Both the position numbers and the translations under genes were made by a program. From the NCBI GenBank assembly GCA_028554795.2, contig CM068841.1:26035308-26099307 (forward strand): a DNA stretch of 64,000 nt, read 5' to 3'. The notes under the pieces were generated by a model. The model was not told the origin of the DNA, ran no database searches, and saw nothing but the letters and a program-made list of their open reading frames with translations. Origin of the DNA: Sinohyriopsis cumingii (taxonomy: Eukaryota > Mollusca > Bivalvia > Unionida > Unionidae). This document shows, in pieces, positions 48,801 through 60,247 of this stretch (within the stretch, counting starts at the first letter, position 1; each line of letters opens with the position of its first letter).

Positions 48801-51800
48801 TTGCTTCTAGAGTATGGTTCGTGTTCATTGCTTCTGGAATATGCTTCTTGCGCATTGCTTCAAGAGTTTGCTTCTAGAGTATGCTTCTTGTATATTGCTG
48901 TTATGTGTACTTCTAGAGTATGCTTCTTGTGCATTGCTGCTACACTATGCTTGTCGCGCATTGCTTCCAGAGTATGCTTTTTTGGTCATTGCTTCTAGAG
49001 TATGCATCTTGTACATTGCTGTAGCTTGGACTTCTAAAGTAAGCTTCTGAAGTATGCGTCTTTTACATTGCTTCTAGAGTATGCTTCATACGCATTGTTC
49101 TAGAGTAAGCCTCTTGCGCATTGCTTCTATAGTAAGCTTCCTGTGCATTACTTCTAGACTATGCTTCTTGCGCATTGCTTCTAGAGTATGCTTCTTTGGC
49201 ATTACTTCTAGTGTTTGGTTCGTATTCATTACCTCTGGAATATGCTTCTTCCGCATTGCATCGAGAGTTTGCTTCAAGAGTATGCTTCTTCTACAGAGCG
49301 GTAGAGTGCACTTCTAGAGCATGCTTCTTGTATATTGTTGTTACGTGTACTTCTATAATATGTTTCTTGCACATTGCAGATACAGTATGCTTCTCGCGCA
49401 TTGTTTCGAGGGTATGCTTATTTCGCATTGCTTCTAGAGTATGCATCTTGTACATTGCTTTAACTTGGACTTCTAAAGTAAGCTTCTAAAGTATGCTTCT
49501 TGGGCACTGCTTCTAGAGTATGCTTCTTGCGCATTTTTCTAGAGTAAGCTTCTCGCGAATATTGCTTTCACAGTAAGCTTCCTGTGCGTTACTTCTATAC
49601 TATGCTCCTTGCGCATTGGTTCTAGAGTTTGTTTCTTGCGCATCTTGCGCATTACTTCTAGAACATACTTCTAGAGCATGCTTCTTGTACATTGCGGTAG
49701 AGAAAATGTCTAGAGTATGCTTCGTGTACATTCCTGTAGCGTGTACTTCTAGAGTATGATTCTTGCGCACTGCTTCTAGAGTATGCTTCTTGCCCGTTGC
49801 TTCTAGAGTATACTTCTCATCTATTGCTTCTAGTGTATGCTTATTGCACAGTACCTCTTTAGTATGCATCTTGCGATTTGCTTCCAAAGTATGCTTCTTG
49901 TTCATAGCTTCTAGAGGATGCTTTTTGGGTATTTCTTCTTCATTATCCTTCTTTCGCATTGATTCTAGGGTATGGTTCGTGTGCATTGTCCCTAGGGTAT
50001 GGTTCTTGCGTATTGCTTGGAGAGTTTGCTTCAAGAGTATGCTTCTTGTACATTGATGTTTCGTGTACGTCTAGAGTATGCTTCTTGTGCCCTGCTTCCA
50101 CAGTATGCTTCTCGCGCATTGCTTCTAGAGTATGATTCTTACGCATTGCTTATAGAGTATGATTCTTGCGCATTGATTCTAGAGTATACTTCTCATCTAT
50201 TTCTTCTAGACTACGCGTATTGCACAGTGCCTCTAGAGTATGCATCTTGCGCTTTGCTTCCAAAGTATGCTTCTTGTTCATTGCTTCTAGAGGGTGCTTT
50301 TCGGGCATTTCTTCTGGATTATGCATCATACGCATTGCTTCTAGAGTATGCTTTTTGCGCATTGCTTCGAGAGTTTGTTTCAAGAGTATACTTCTTGTAG
50401 ATTGCGGTAGAGCGCACTTCTAGAGTACGCTTATTGAATATTGCTGTTACGTGTACTTCTAGAGTATGCTTTTTGCGCATTGATTTCAGAGTATTTTTAT
50501 TGTGCATTGCTTCTAGATTATGATTTTTGCGCATTGTTTCAAGAGTATGCTTCTCGCGCATTGCTTCCAGAGTATACTTCGTGAGCAATGCTTCTAGAGT
50601 TTGCTTCTTACACATTGCTTCCAGAGAATGTGTCTTGCGCATTGCTTCTAGAATTCGTTTCTTTCGCATCTAGTGCTTTGCATCTATAGTATCCTTCTAG
50701 AGTATTCTTCTTGCGCATTGTTTCTATACTATGATTCTAGAGTATGCTTCTTGTACATTGAGGTAGAGCGCTTCTATAGTCTGCTTCTTGTGCATTGCTA
50801 TTAAATTATGCTTCTTGCGCATTGCTTCTAGAGTATGCTTCTCGCGCATTTCTTCTAGAGCATGCATCTTTCGCGGTACTTCTAGGGTATGCTTCTTGCG
50901 CATTGCTTCCAGAGTATGCTTCTTGCGCATTGCTTCTAGTGTTCGCTTCTCGCGCATAGATTCTAGAGTATGCGTTTTGCGCATTGCTTCTAGTGCATGC
51001 TTCTTGTGCATTGCTTCTGTAGTATGCCTCTTGCGCATTGCTTCTTAATTACACTTCTTGTTTATTGCTTCTAGAGTATGCTTCCTGCTCATTGCTTCTA
51101 GAGTCTGATTCTTGCTAATTGCTTAAAGAGTATACTTCTCATCTATTGCTTCTAGACTATGCTTATTGCACACTGCCTCTAGAGTATGCAGCTTGCGCTT
51201 TGCTTCCAAAGTATGCTTCTTGTTCATTGCTTCTAGAGGGTGCTTCTCGGGCATTTCTTCTGGATTATTTATCTTGCTCATTGCTTCTAGTGTATGCTTT
51301 TTGCGCATTGCTTCGAGAGTTTGTTTCAAGAGCATGCTTCTTGTAGATTGCGGTAGAGCGCACTTCTAGAGTACGCTTCTTGTATATTCCTGTTACGTGT
51401 ATTTTTAGAGTATGCTTCTTGCGCATTGATTTAAGAGCATGTTTCTTGTGCATTGCTTCTAGATTATGATTCTTGCGCATTACTTCTAGAGTATGCTTCT
51501 TGTACATTGCATGTATGGTATTCTTTGTGCGCATTGCTTCTATACTTTGCTTCTTGCGCATCTTGCACCTTGCTTCTGTATCATCCTCCTAGAGTATGCG
51601 TCTTGTACATTATTGTAGTGTGTACTTCTATAGTATGCTTTTTGCCAATTGCTTCCAGAGTATGCTTCTTGCGCTTTGCTTCTAGAGTATGCTTCTTACG
51701 CATTGCTTCTAGTGTATTCTTCCTGTTCGTTGCTTCTAAAGTATTATCCTTGCGCATTGTTTCTACACTATGCTTCTTGCGCATTGCTTCTAGAGTATGC

Positions 51801-52899
51801 TTCTTGCGCATTGCTTCTATAGTATGATTCTCGCGCATTGATTGTAAATTATACTTCTTGCGAATTACTTCTAGAGTATACTTCCTGCTCTTTCTTCCAG
51901 AGTATGCATCTTGAGCGTACTTCTAGAGTATGCTTCTTTTACATTGCTATTGCATGTACTTCTAGAGTATGCTTCCTGCACATAACTTCTAGTCTTTTTC
52001 TGGCGCATTGCTTTTAGAGTATACTTCTTGCGCATTGCTTTAAGAGTATGCTTCTTGCGCATAGCTTCTATGCTTTTCGCCCATTGCTTCCAGAGCATGC
52101 TTCGTGCGGATTGCTTCTAGAGCATGTTTTTCGCCCATTGCTTCCAGAGCATGCTTTTTGCGGATTGCCACTAGAGTATGCTTCTTCCGCATTTTTACTA
52201 GAGCATTTTTCCTATTCATTGCTTGAAAGTATGATACTTGCGCCTTGCTTCTAGAATATGTTTTTTTTTTGCATTGCTTCCCATATTATGGTTCTTGCGC
52301 ATTGCTTCTAGAGTATACTTCTTGTGCATTGCCTCTGGAATATACTTCTTGCGCATTGCCTCTGGAATATGCTTCTTGTGCATTGCTTCGTGAGTCTGAT
52401 TCTAGAGTATGCTTCTTGTGCATTGCCTATGGAATATGCTTCTTGCGCATTGCCTCTGGAATATGCTTCTTGCGCATTGCTTCGTGAGTCTGCTTCTAGA
52501 GTATGCTTCTTGTGCATTTGTTTAGAGTAAGCTTGTCGCGTATTGATTCAACGGTAAGCTTCCTGCGCATTACTTCTAGACTATGCTTCTTGCGCATTGC
52601 TTCTAGAGTATGCTTCTCTCGCTTTGATTCTAGAATATGCCTCTTGCGCATTACTCCTAGTCTGTGCATCTTGTAAATTGTTCTAGGATGAACTTCTAGA
52701 ATAAGTTTCTAGAGTATGCCTCTTCGCATTGCTTCTAGGATATGCTTCTAGAGTAAGCTTCTTGCGCATTGATTTTTTGTATGCGTTTTACTCATTACTT
52801 CTAGTGTATGCTTCTTGCGCATTGCTTCTATAGTATGATTCTAGCGCATTGCGTCTTAATTATACTTCTTGCGTATTGCTTCTAGAGTATGCTTCCTGT

Positions 52900-53795
52900 T
52901 CATTGTTTCTAGAGTATGCTTCTTGCACATTGATGTAGCGTATGCTTCTTGAACATTGATGTTGAGTATGCTTCTTGCACATTGCTTCTCGAGTATGCTT
53001 ATTGCACATTGCTGTAGAGTATGCTTCTTGTACATTGCCGTAGAGAATGTTTTTACACATTGCTGTAGAGCATGTTTTGCGCACATTGCTGTAGAGTATG
53101 TTTCTTGCACATTGCTGTAGAGTATGCTTCCTACACATTGCTGTAGAGTATCTTTCTTGCACATTGATGTTCGTGTATGCTTCTTGCACATTACTGTAGA
53201 GTATGCTTCTTTCACATTGGTGTAGAGAATGTTTCTTGCAAATTGCTGTAAAGTATGTTTCTCGCACATTGATTTTCGTGTATGCTTCTTGCACATTACT
53301 GTAGAGTATGCTTCTTTCACATTAGTACTCTAGTATGCTTCTTGCACATTGTCGTAGAGTATGTTTCTTGCACATTGCTGTAGATTATGCTTCTTGCACA
53401 TTGCTGTAGAGTATGCTTCTTGCACATTGCTGTAGAGTATGCTTCTTGCACATTGATGTAGGGTATACTTCTTGCACATTGCTGTAGAGTATGATTCTTG
53501 TACATTGTTGTTGAGTATGTTTCTAATACTTTGTTGTTGATTATGTTTCTAGCATATTGTTGTAGGATATGCTTCTCTTACATTGTTGAGGAGTATGCTT
53601 CTTGTACTTTGTGGTAGAGTGTGCTTCTCGTACATTAACATATTTGGTATAGTGTGCTTCTTGTGCCTCGTTTTTGAGTATGCCTCTTGTACATTGTTTT
53701 AAAGTATGCTCCTCGTATCTTGTTGTTTAGTATGACTCTTGTACATTATTGTTGAATATATTTGTACATTGTTGTCGAGTATGCTTGTTGTAAAT
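52900..53795. repeat. 26-bp subfamily of the minisatellite
   Basis: Here the unit becomes GTATGCTTCTTGCACATTGC followed by TGTAGA, one base shorter (26 bp). The minus-strand frame therefore cycles through three readings (KKHTLQQ, ARSILYSN, QEAYSTAM) every 78 bp. The units decay toward 53795. Confidence 0.88.
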
Positions 53796-54344
53796 TTTAC
53801 GTTCTTTTAAAACTGATTTTGCGTAAAAACATCTGCTTTCACTGTTTGCACTTTTAGCAGAAATGTATAACTTCTCTTTATTTGATAACTCTGACTTCTA
53901 AAATTGATGTAATAGGCATATACCATCCATAGCGCGTTGCTTTCAAATGTATTTCTGCGGAAACTTACACAAAATATAATATTAATAGTATTGATTGCAT
54001 TGTATGAATACTGTGTTAGATTCAAGCCCAATAAAGCTATACAGTTGGTAAACGGACACATCACAAGATGATCCTCTTAATATGTTGAAACATATCGTCT
54101 TTCTCTCACGAACAAATTTGTCACTCCAACGTTTAACTGAACACATAAAATAATGCAAGGACTGCACTTGGTTGCGGTGCCTTTATTGATACAGCTGTTC
54201 TAGAACAACCGTTTAAATGGCTTTATAGCCGAATTTGTTAGATTATAAAAGTGGTACAATTCAATAGACTCCTTAAGTTCCAGCGCTCAAAGAATATTTT
54301 GAGAGTAAATTTAATCTGAACGTAGAGCAAGGTCTCGATTCTGT
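53796..54344. other. AT-rich DNA, no supported gene
   Basis: Nothing recognised between the minisatellite and the next SINE. Confidence 0.45.
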
Positions 54345-54657
54345 GTGTGTGTATATGTGATTTGGATTTGAACGTAGCCTTAATTTTTTGAATCACATCG
54401 CTACGATGTCTACAGTGTGGCAGTTTATAGTGATGTATAGCACTGGGGCATCATGCCGCAAATATGTAGCTTCACGTCCCGTAAAGTCACATTGTCATGA
54501 CACCAGGCCTACCAGACCTAAACTTTTAATGCTGAGCACCAAGTGAGGCGGTTACTTGCACCATTTTTATGCGTCTTTGGTAAGATAAAGCCGGGGTTCG
54601 AACCGTGTCGTCCCACATCAAATGCTCACGCTCTAAACACTTAAGCTACAGAAGCAG
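54345..54657 (-). mobile_element. tRNA-derived SINE (family 2), copy c, full length
   Basis: The best head of the family. Read on the minus strand from about 54655 it has a box A (TAGCTTAAGTGTTTAGAGCG) and a box B (GGTTCGAACC) about 30 bp on, as in a tRNA. The shared body follows (GCTCAGCATTAAAAG, GGTGTCATGACAATGT, CCCCAGTGCTATACATC) and the GTTAAAGCTACG-like tail, then a TGTGTG run. Confidence 0.88.
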
Positions 54658-54854
54658 TGTAAATCTAATGTTCTAATGAAAAATAACTCTACTGCTTTTT
54701 TGACCCGAAAGTATTTGTTGTACACACGTTTTCTATTGAACTTAACTTACGCCTGAGAATTTAGCACTATACCAAATCAGGCATAGATCGATATATGTTT
54801 TTTTATCATTGGTTTTTTTTATTTTTTATAATAGACTTATCATGCTCAACTAGT

Positions 54855-55140
54855 TTGTGCGTGATTTGGATTTTTAACGTAGCTTTAACAATTTGTCAGT
54901 CATATTGCTACGATATCTGCAGTGTGGCAGTTAGTGATGTACAGCACTGGTTCATCATGCCACAGACATGTAGCACGATGTCCCACTCAGTCACATTATC
55001 CTGACACCAGGCCGACCAGTCCTAACACTAACCTCTTAATGCTGAGCGCCAAGCGAGGCAGCTGTCAGTACCATTTTTGTAAGTCTTTGGTATGATTCGG
55101 TCGGGAATCGAGACCACGACCTCCCGCATCAATCAATCGA
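54855..55140 (-). mobile_element. tRNA-derived SINE (family 2), copy d
   Basis: Same orientation as the copy at 54345-54657. A box-B-like sequence is present (GGTCTCGATTCCC on -) but box A is lost near 55140, where a short A run abuts. The body is well conserved. Confidence 0.85.
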
Positions 55141-55453
55141 CCAAAAAAAATTTCAAAGAAGTGCTGTACATCAATTTTCTATACTATGGAAATATTCAAA
55201 GCGAGACAGTTAAATACTCGTAATACACGGCTTTGACTACAAATATATATTCAATGAAGATGAACGTTATACAACTGTTTTAATTAAGTATATGTTATAT
55301 TATTTAACGACAGTATTTTATATGTATATTTTCTTTCTAACTTCTATTGGATCATGTATCCGACAGTTCTGCAGTCAACTGATATCATGAAGTTAAATGA
55401 GTTTCATACACATGGATGTGGGCTTTGAGCTAAAATCTCTTTAAAGCCTTGTT

Positions 55454-55541
55454 TGGGTTTTCTTTTATTTTATTCTTTTTTTTTCTTTTCTTTTTTTACT
55501 TTTTTTTCTTTCTTTTTAGTTGTTGTTGTTGTTTTTGTTAT
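55454..55541. repeat. T-rich low-complexity tract with (GTT)n
   Basis: About 60 bp of nearly pure T with scattered C and A, ending in five GTT units. Confidence 0.92.
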
Positions 55542-57077
55542 GAAGATATTAAGGGGAGCCCCTTGCTGATATTGCAATTTCTTTTCTGGAATATTTATTT
55601 CGCATGTTCAGCATGTAAATAGTTAGCAAATATGTAGTGTTTTAGAAAGAAACTAACCTAAGGCTAACCTAAAAAAACAAGAACGACCCTTAAATACAAT
55701 CTTTAACAGTTCTTGTTTATGTTGTGAATCTAATAAGAGATGGACTTAAAATAGTGAAACCTACGAACATTCAGTCCAGTGAAACCCAATAAGCATTTTA
55801 GCGCTAGTGATGACAGCATAGGAGATCGCAGTTCAGGAAATGTATGGTATTTCATTTTCATTAATAGGTCCTCTAAAATTGGGTCCATTATGGTGTCAAT
55901 CTGTTTACTTCCATGCATTTGATATAGGTTAAGGAAGATAACAGTTAAACTTAAGTCCAATGTATAACGTTTGTCAAATATGACAGGATTTATCTAGACA
56001 TTTTTCAACTTATCGCCATCCATGTTATGCCAGTCCGTTCCTGTTTATTTACCTTTATTAGACACAATTTAAACACGAAATATCCGACAAAGAATAATGA
56101 TGATCAAATAAAGTGTTCGATCGCGATTGTCTACTTGGTTAACTGTCAAATCGGGAACATATAATGTGAATCAATGTATTATCACTAAATTCTGCCTAAC
56201 AATTGCCGGGCTATTCGCAACTAAGCCAGTGAAACCGTCGATTTTCTACCACATTGCTGAAGCGTATTGAAATCGGAATGCAACAGCCAGAACACAAAGG
56301 GATTGCAAGCATAATACGTTAAAGGACTTAGCTACAAACTAAGCAGTCAAAATACACGTTGCCGGAGGATGGGGATAGCTAAAGATGCATACGATGGCGC
56401 ATTGTACCAATCTTTCGCACTTTCACTGCATATTTCACTAAGAAAGAAGTGTCGTAAACATACAAATTAAATTTTTTGCCTTCAAGGTTAGAGTTTTTAT
56501 ATTCACAGACTTACCACCGTTTTGTGTCATCTTACTGTGGTTTGTCAAACAAGATGCTGATAATGCACTACCTTTGGAAACAATCTTTAATTTTAGTGGA
56601 TATATCAAGAGTTCTCTGTCGTTGCTTTCATGTGCGGAGCAACAAGAAATCCAAGAACATTTTACATGGGGCGTTTCTAAACAGTATCTATTGACAAAAA
56701 TTTAGGAAACATATTTAGACACGTACATGTATACATACAAAGAATACGGTCACATACATTCGCAAATTAAAAGTACGCATATAACTTAACCTACTACCTT
56801 CCTAAATCTATTTTCGTTTTTCTGTTATGAATGCATTAAACAGACAGTGGTAGTTTTCATATTGAACTTCCCTGGCACGTTTAGTCGTTGTATTACATAT
56901 TCATAGCAGGCACTTAGTACAACATTTCTTAGTTTGCTTTTTAACAAAAGCCTGCATAAGTTAACATTAGATAAAATGATCAAGAGAGATCAATATTTGT
57001 ATTTATAATTCATTGAAATATACTTTTAACGTCTGGAGCTCAGACCAAAGCATGAAATGTATATCTTCATTCATTGT
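55542..57077. other. AT-rich DNA, no supported gene
   Basis: No exon, RNA or named repeat recognised. Confidence 0.45.
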
Positions 57078-57295
57078 TTTTTGCTTGGCGCTCAGCATTA
57101 AGAGGTTAGTCTTAGGACTGGTCGGCCTGGTGTCAGGGTAATGTGACTGGGTGGGACATCGTGCTACATGTCTGCGGCATGATGCCCCAGTGCTGGACAT
57201 CACTATAAACGGCCACGCTGCAGACATCGTAGCAATATGACTGAAAAATTGTTAAAGCTACGATAAAAATCCAAATCACACACACATTGTTTCTT
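57078..57295 (+). mobile_element. tRNA-derived SINE (family 2), copy e, 5'-truncated
   Basis: Starts inside the body at GCTTGGCGCTCAGCATTAAG and runs through the shared blocks to GTTAAAGCTACGATAAAAAT and a CACACACA tail. The tRNA-like head is missing, as in 5'-truncated retroposition. Confidence 0.85.
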
Positions 57296-59013
57296 AACCT
57301 TTGGTAGAAGGTTCTAGTACATGGATAAGCGGTGAAAAACATTTTACGCATCAAAATATAACAAGGTTAGAACTGGTTGCCTGCCTTTAACTAAAGGCAT
57401 CATCTGTATATACCTACAGATTAATACTTTATAATTAGTCGATTTGTATTTATTCAGTTTGTTAACGTTTGTATGATAACGTATCATTGACTGGTGGGTA
57501 GTAAAGATTTTATTAAGCTTGTTTCGTATCTACATAAAGTGATGAATCATCCACGTCATTCTTGACAGCAGGCTTCGAAAGCATGCCCATGAGTACATTT
57601 AAATTCAGCAGTAATTAAATAGATTGATACTATCTAGCACTTACTTAAATTTCTCTCCGTTTTCATTTGAGTTTGGATAAAAGCAAATGTATATTCTACA
57701 TGTATATTCTACAGTGCGATGTGACCTGAAATGTCAACCGGTGCCATTTGAGAATCATACAGTTTGCGTTCTATATGAGCTGAGATCCTAATGTTATTCA
57801 CATTCCTCGTCGATGAGGACCTAACGTGATATAGGTGTATATTGGTTTCTCTTTCTGTTTCATAAAGCTATTAACATATTCAAAATTATATGCGCGCTTC
57901 GGAATTAATTATTGATCAATGACCTTGCAACACAAAACTATTACAGATGTTCTATTCAACCAATATATAATTGTAATATTGGAATAAACTTTCATCACAA
58001 TGTGTAATAAAAACACATTTTAAAAAAATAGAGAATTGTCAAAAATCTTAATTTTCTCTCACCTTATAAGTGCATTTATGGTGAAAATGTTGTGTTAGAT
58101 AGATTTTTAAATACTGCTACATGAACTTGAAATGGATTTATCGGAAACAAATGCTTTAAAAACCTGAGACGAAGGACGTTCTTTCTTGTGTTTATTATGT
58201 CATAATTGTTAATGCAAACAGCTGAATGACTACAGTGCGACTGCAGTGTAAATGCTGAATTCACTCTAACACTAGTAAATAACAATATTCTACTTTTCGT
58301 ACGGCAAAAAGTTTTTATTCATAGGAATACATATCCTTTTGCAAATGAAGATATTTCGATTAAAGACACTTACATGACTGAATGAAATCCCGAATAATAT
58401 AATTATTATATCGTAAATCCAAGCGAATAGAATGTTCCGAATGAATTCCAAACATCCCGAAGTTTATGATGTACAAAGAGTCCTGAATGTCAACATATAC
58501 AACAATGATGTAATCCAGAATGTCTTTAAATGAAGTCTCAATAATCGTAATGTTGTGTTTTAGTCCACAATGTCAATGAAAACTATGTGATTCCAATGAA
58601 TAATTAAAATAAACAATTTCTCTCAATTATATCCGAACAAAGCTACAAATATTTACAAGGACTGGTATGAAAAAGGAATGAATACTTGTTTACCAAATCT
58701 CTTGATATTCATGCTTCACTTGATTTGTAACGCAATGGATGTTCTAGAAAAACATACAAACTCGTATGGTTTGGTCGTAAACTCGAATTCAGGTAAACAG
58801 CTTGTTTACGTCGTAGAATCATGACAAAATCAAGTAGGTACAACCCTCTATCACAAAAAAAATAAAGCATTCAGTATAGAGTCGCAATCGGAGAATTTAA
58901 TCTGGTGATACGACGACTAAAGAGGATTATCGCTCCATATTTGGAAACATCTATTCCCTACGTTTTGTGAACACATTATACACTTTATATGGATAGCTAA
59001 TTTTAGATTGAAT
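57296..59013. other. AT-rich host DNA left of the viral-like element
   Basis: No gene or named repeat recognised. Base composition changes noticeably at about 59015, where the element begins. Confidence 0.5.
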
Positions 59014-59259
59014 CTAAGCAGCAGAGGGGGCGAATCGGACATTTTGTCCAATCGTTATTTTGCTTAATTATTACTTTCTGCACTCAACGATCTAGTGTCG
59101 TCAGCGCCTGGTAAAAAAAAAACGACGACGTCGTTGGGGGGATCGTCGCGTCGTCATTTGGTTTAATTAACACCTTCTGCGCGCCGATCCCCAGCGTCGT
59201 CAGCGTCCGGTAAGCACATCGACGACCGCGTCGATGTCATCGCCCCCTCTGCTGCTAAG
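59014..59259. repeat. Element terminus: 20-bp inverted repeat around two ~97-bp repeats
   Basis: Left arm 59014-59033 and right arm 59240-59259 are reverse complements at 19 of 20 positions (core AGCAGCAGAGGGGGCGA). Between them lie two diverged direct repeats, about 59047-59143 and 59144-59240, sharing TTTNGNTTAATTA, CTTTCTGC or CCTTCTGC, CGATC and GTCGTCAGCG. Each ends in a CG-rich palindrome: ACGACGTCGT at 59125-59134, and CATCGACG/CGTCGATG around 4 bases at 59217-59236. This could be the element's terminal repeat, or a small insertion with its own ends. Confidence 0.75.
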
Positions 59260-59288
59260 TGGTTATTTACAATGAAAATTATTTACAA

Positions 59289-59963
59289 CTAACCGAATAT
59301 TTGGTCAAGTCCGATACGATATCGTGTCCGAGGATCATGTAAATTTATCGTTACGAATCCATGTGGGGTCGACTGAGCATGACTAAAAAAGTTTCGAAAA
59401 GTATTAAAGTCCATGTCACCGCCGCACCATGTCTGCCAAATATTTCGTAGCGTGTGTGTATCAACGCCGTTGAACACAGCAAGAATATTACAGTTGTCTC
59501 TAATTACTTTTGGAATCTGAGTGTATCGTTGAGTGACATATATCACGTCAGTGTTTTTATGCCTGCCTCTGGAAAATATTCTAGCTGGGTTTTTTTGATT
59601 GTCTAACATAACATCATCGTACACGACTAGATTGTTAACGTCGCCATCAATATCATCAATACCCGGTGCATCATTGATATCCGTAATAAACTCAATAACA
59701 TTTTTTTTAGCGATCGCTGATGCATTCTCGTTGAAATCTTTCAGCACCTCGTAGCATCGTTGATCATCTACGCTAGGAGCAACCAAATACAACTTATCCC
59801 ACTTCATCCATCTCATTATTAAATTGAGTAACAATTGCGTCTTGCCGGATCCAGATGGTCCGATGATAATCATCCGGATCGAGTTTGGTAACGCTGCAAC
59901 ATGCTTAACTGGTTCTCTTGTTTTAGTCGCCGAAAAATCAATTATATTCATATCTCTATACAT
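59289..59963 (-). CDS. FtsK/HerA-family DNA packaging ATPase (A32-like)
   Basis: A 224-residue protein, close to the usual size of Polinton and adintovirus packaging ATPases. These enzymes use ATP to pump the genome into preformed capsids. Walker A is GPSGSGKT at residues 35-42 and Walker B is LVVYDD at 112-117. A conserved IFSRGRHKNTDVIYVTQRY stretch at 129-147 carries the sensor Gln, and IRDNCN follows. All key residues are present. The first Met is used, with a second at residue 5. The gene starts 5 bp from the divergent zinc-ribbon gene and ends about 30 bp inside the element's terminal repeat. The frame is intact. Confidence 0.92.
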   Translation of the reverse strand: MYRDMNIIDFSATKTREPVKHVAALPNSIRMIIIGPSGSGKTQLLLNLIMRWMKWDKLYLVAPSVDDQRCYEVLKDFNENASAIAKKNVIEFITDINDAPGIDDIDGDVNNLVVYDDVMLDNQKNPARIFSRGRHKNTDVIYVTQRYTQIPKVIRDNCNILAVFNGVDTHTLRNIWQTWCGGDMDFNTFRNFFSHAQSTPHGFVTINLHDPRTRYRIGLDQIFG

Positions 59964-59968
59964 AAATT

Positions 59969-60247
59969 ATGGATCTATATTGTGTGAAGTGTAGAGTACG
60001 TACTGGCACAAATGATATGACAACCGCTACAACAAGAAATAACAGATCGGCCCTTACTGGCAAGTGTGTACAATGCGGTACAAAGAAATTTAGATTTATT
60101 TCTATTAGACCCGGAGATGTTTTAAAAAAAAGCGAGGAGGTGACATCGCAGCCAAATTGGCAAAACTCCCCGGAACACCGTGGGCAAAGTATCCAGGAGA
60201 AAAACACCTCCCAGGATATAACTACTGTGGCCCCGGAACACGATTAG
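59969..60247 (+). CDS. Zinc-ribbon protein, first frame of a frameshifted zinc-ribbon/PLA2 gene
   Basis: The first 45 residues form a compact zinc ribbon of the DUF5679 type: C5 and C8 in MDLYCVKCR, C33 and C36 in GKCVQCGTKKFRFIS. In related elements, as I recall, this ribbon is followed in the same protein by a PLA2-like domain. Here the downstream half of this frame (after about 60130) is low-complexity Gln/Ser/Glu-rich and not domain-like, while the PLA2 domain is in the -1 frame. The change falls at an A8 run (60124-60131) within TTTTAAAAAAAAG. Either the ribosome slips back one base there, or the copy has lost or gained an A. The role of the ribbon is unknown, perhaps nucleic-acid or partner binding. 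Confidence 0.85.
   Translation: MDLYCVKCRVRTGTNDMTTATTRNNRSALTGKCVQCGTKKFRFISIRPGDVLKKSEEVTSQPNWQNSPEHRGQSIQEKNTSQDITTVAPEHD
60122..60133 (+). promoter_or_regulatory. Candidate -1 ribosomal slippery site
   Basis: In the zinc-ribbon frame the codons read GTT TTA AAA AAA AGC, which contains the canonical heptamer T TTA AAA and also A AAA AAA. A shift of -1 leads into the PLA2 frame, which is open from here. A downstream pseudoknot was not evaluated. A simple indel in the homopolymer is an equally good explanation. Confidence 0.5.

Larger units (their letters stand above)
46125..53795. repeat. 7.7-kb minisatellite, 27-bp basic unit
   Basis: Hundreds of variant units of one 27-bp motif containing GCTTCTAGAGTATGC and CTTGCGCATT. 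Nearly every unit holds the palindromes TCTAGA and TGCGCA. Variant units replace the second half with TTGTACATTGCTGTAG or similar. Because the unit length is a multiple of three and four of the six frames lack stops, long spurious frames arise on both strands (LEAMRKKHT and SRSNAQEAY on -, VCFLRIASR and YASCALLLE on +). No start, splice or domain evidence supports a protein. Confidence 0.95.

Noticed and set aside
46050-53505. Many long open frames encoding LEAMRKKHT-, SRSNAQEAY-, VCFLRIASR- or YASCALLLE-type repeats
   Set aside because: They come from a 27-bp unit that lacks stops in four frames. Overlapping frames on both strands are equally long, and frameshifts are frequent.
46125-53795. 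CRISPR-like array
   Set aside because: There are no unique spacers between constant repeats. Units are head-to-tail and diverged, and the DNA is animal.
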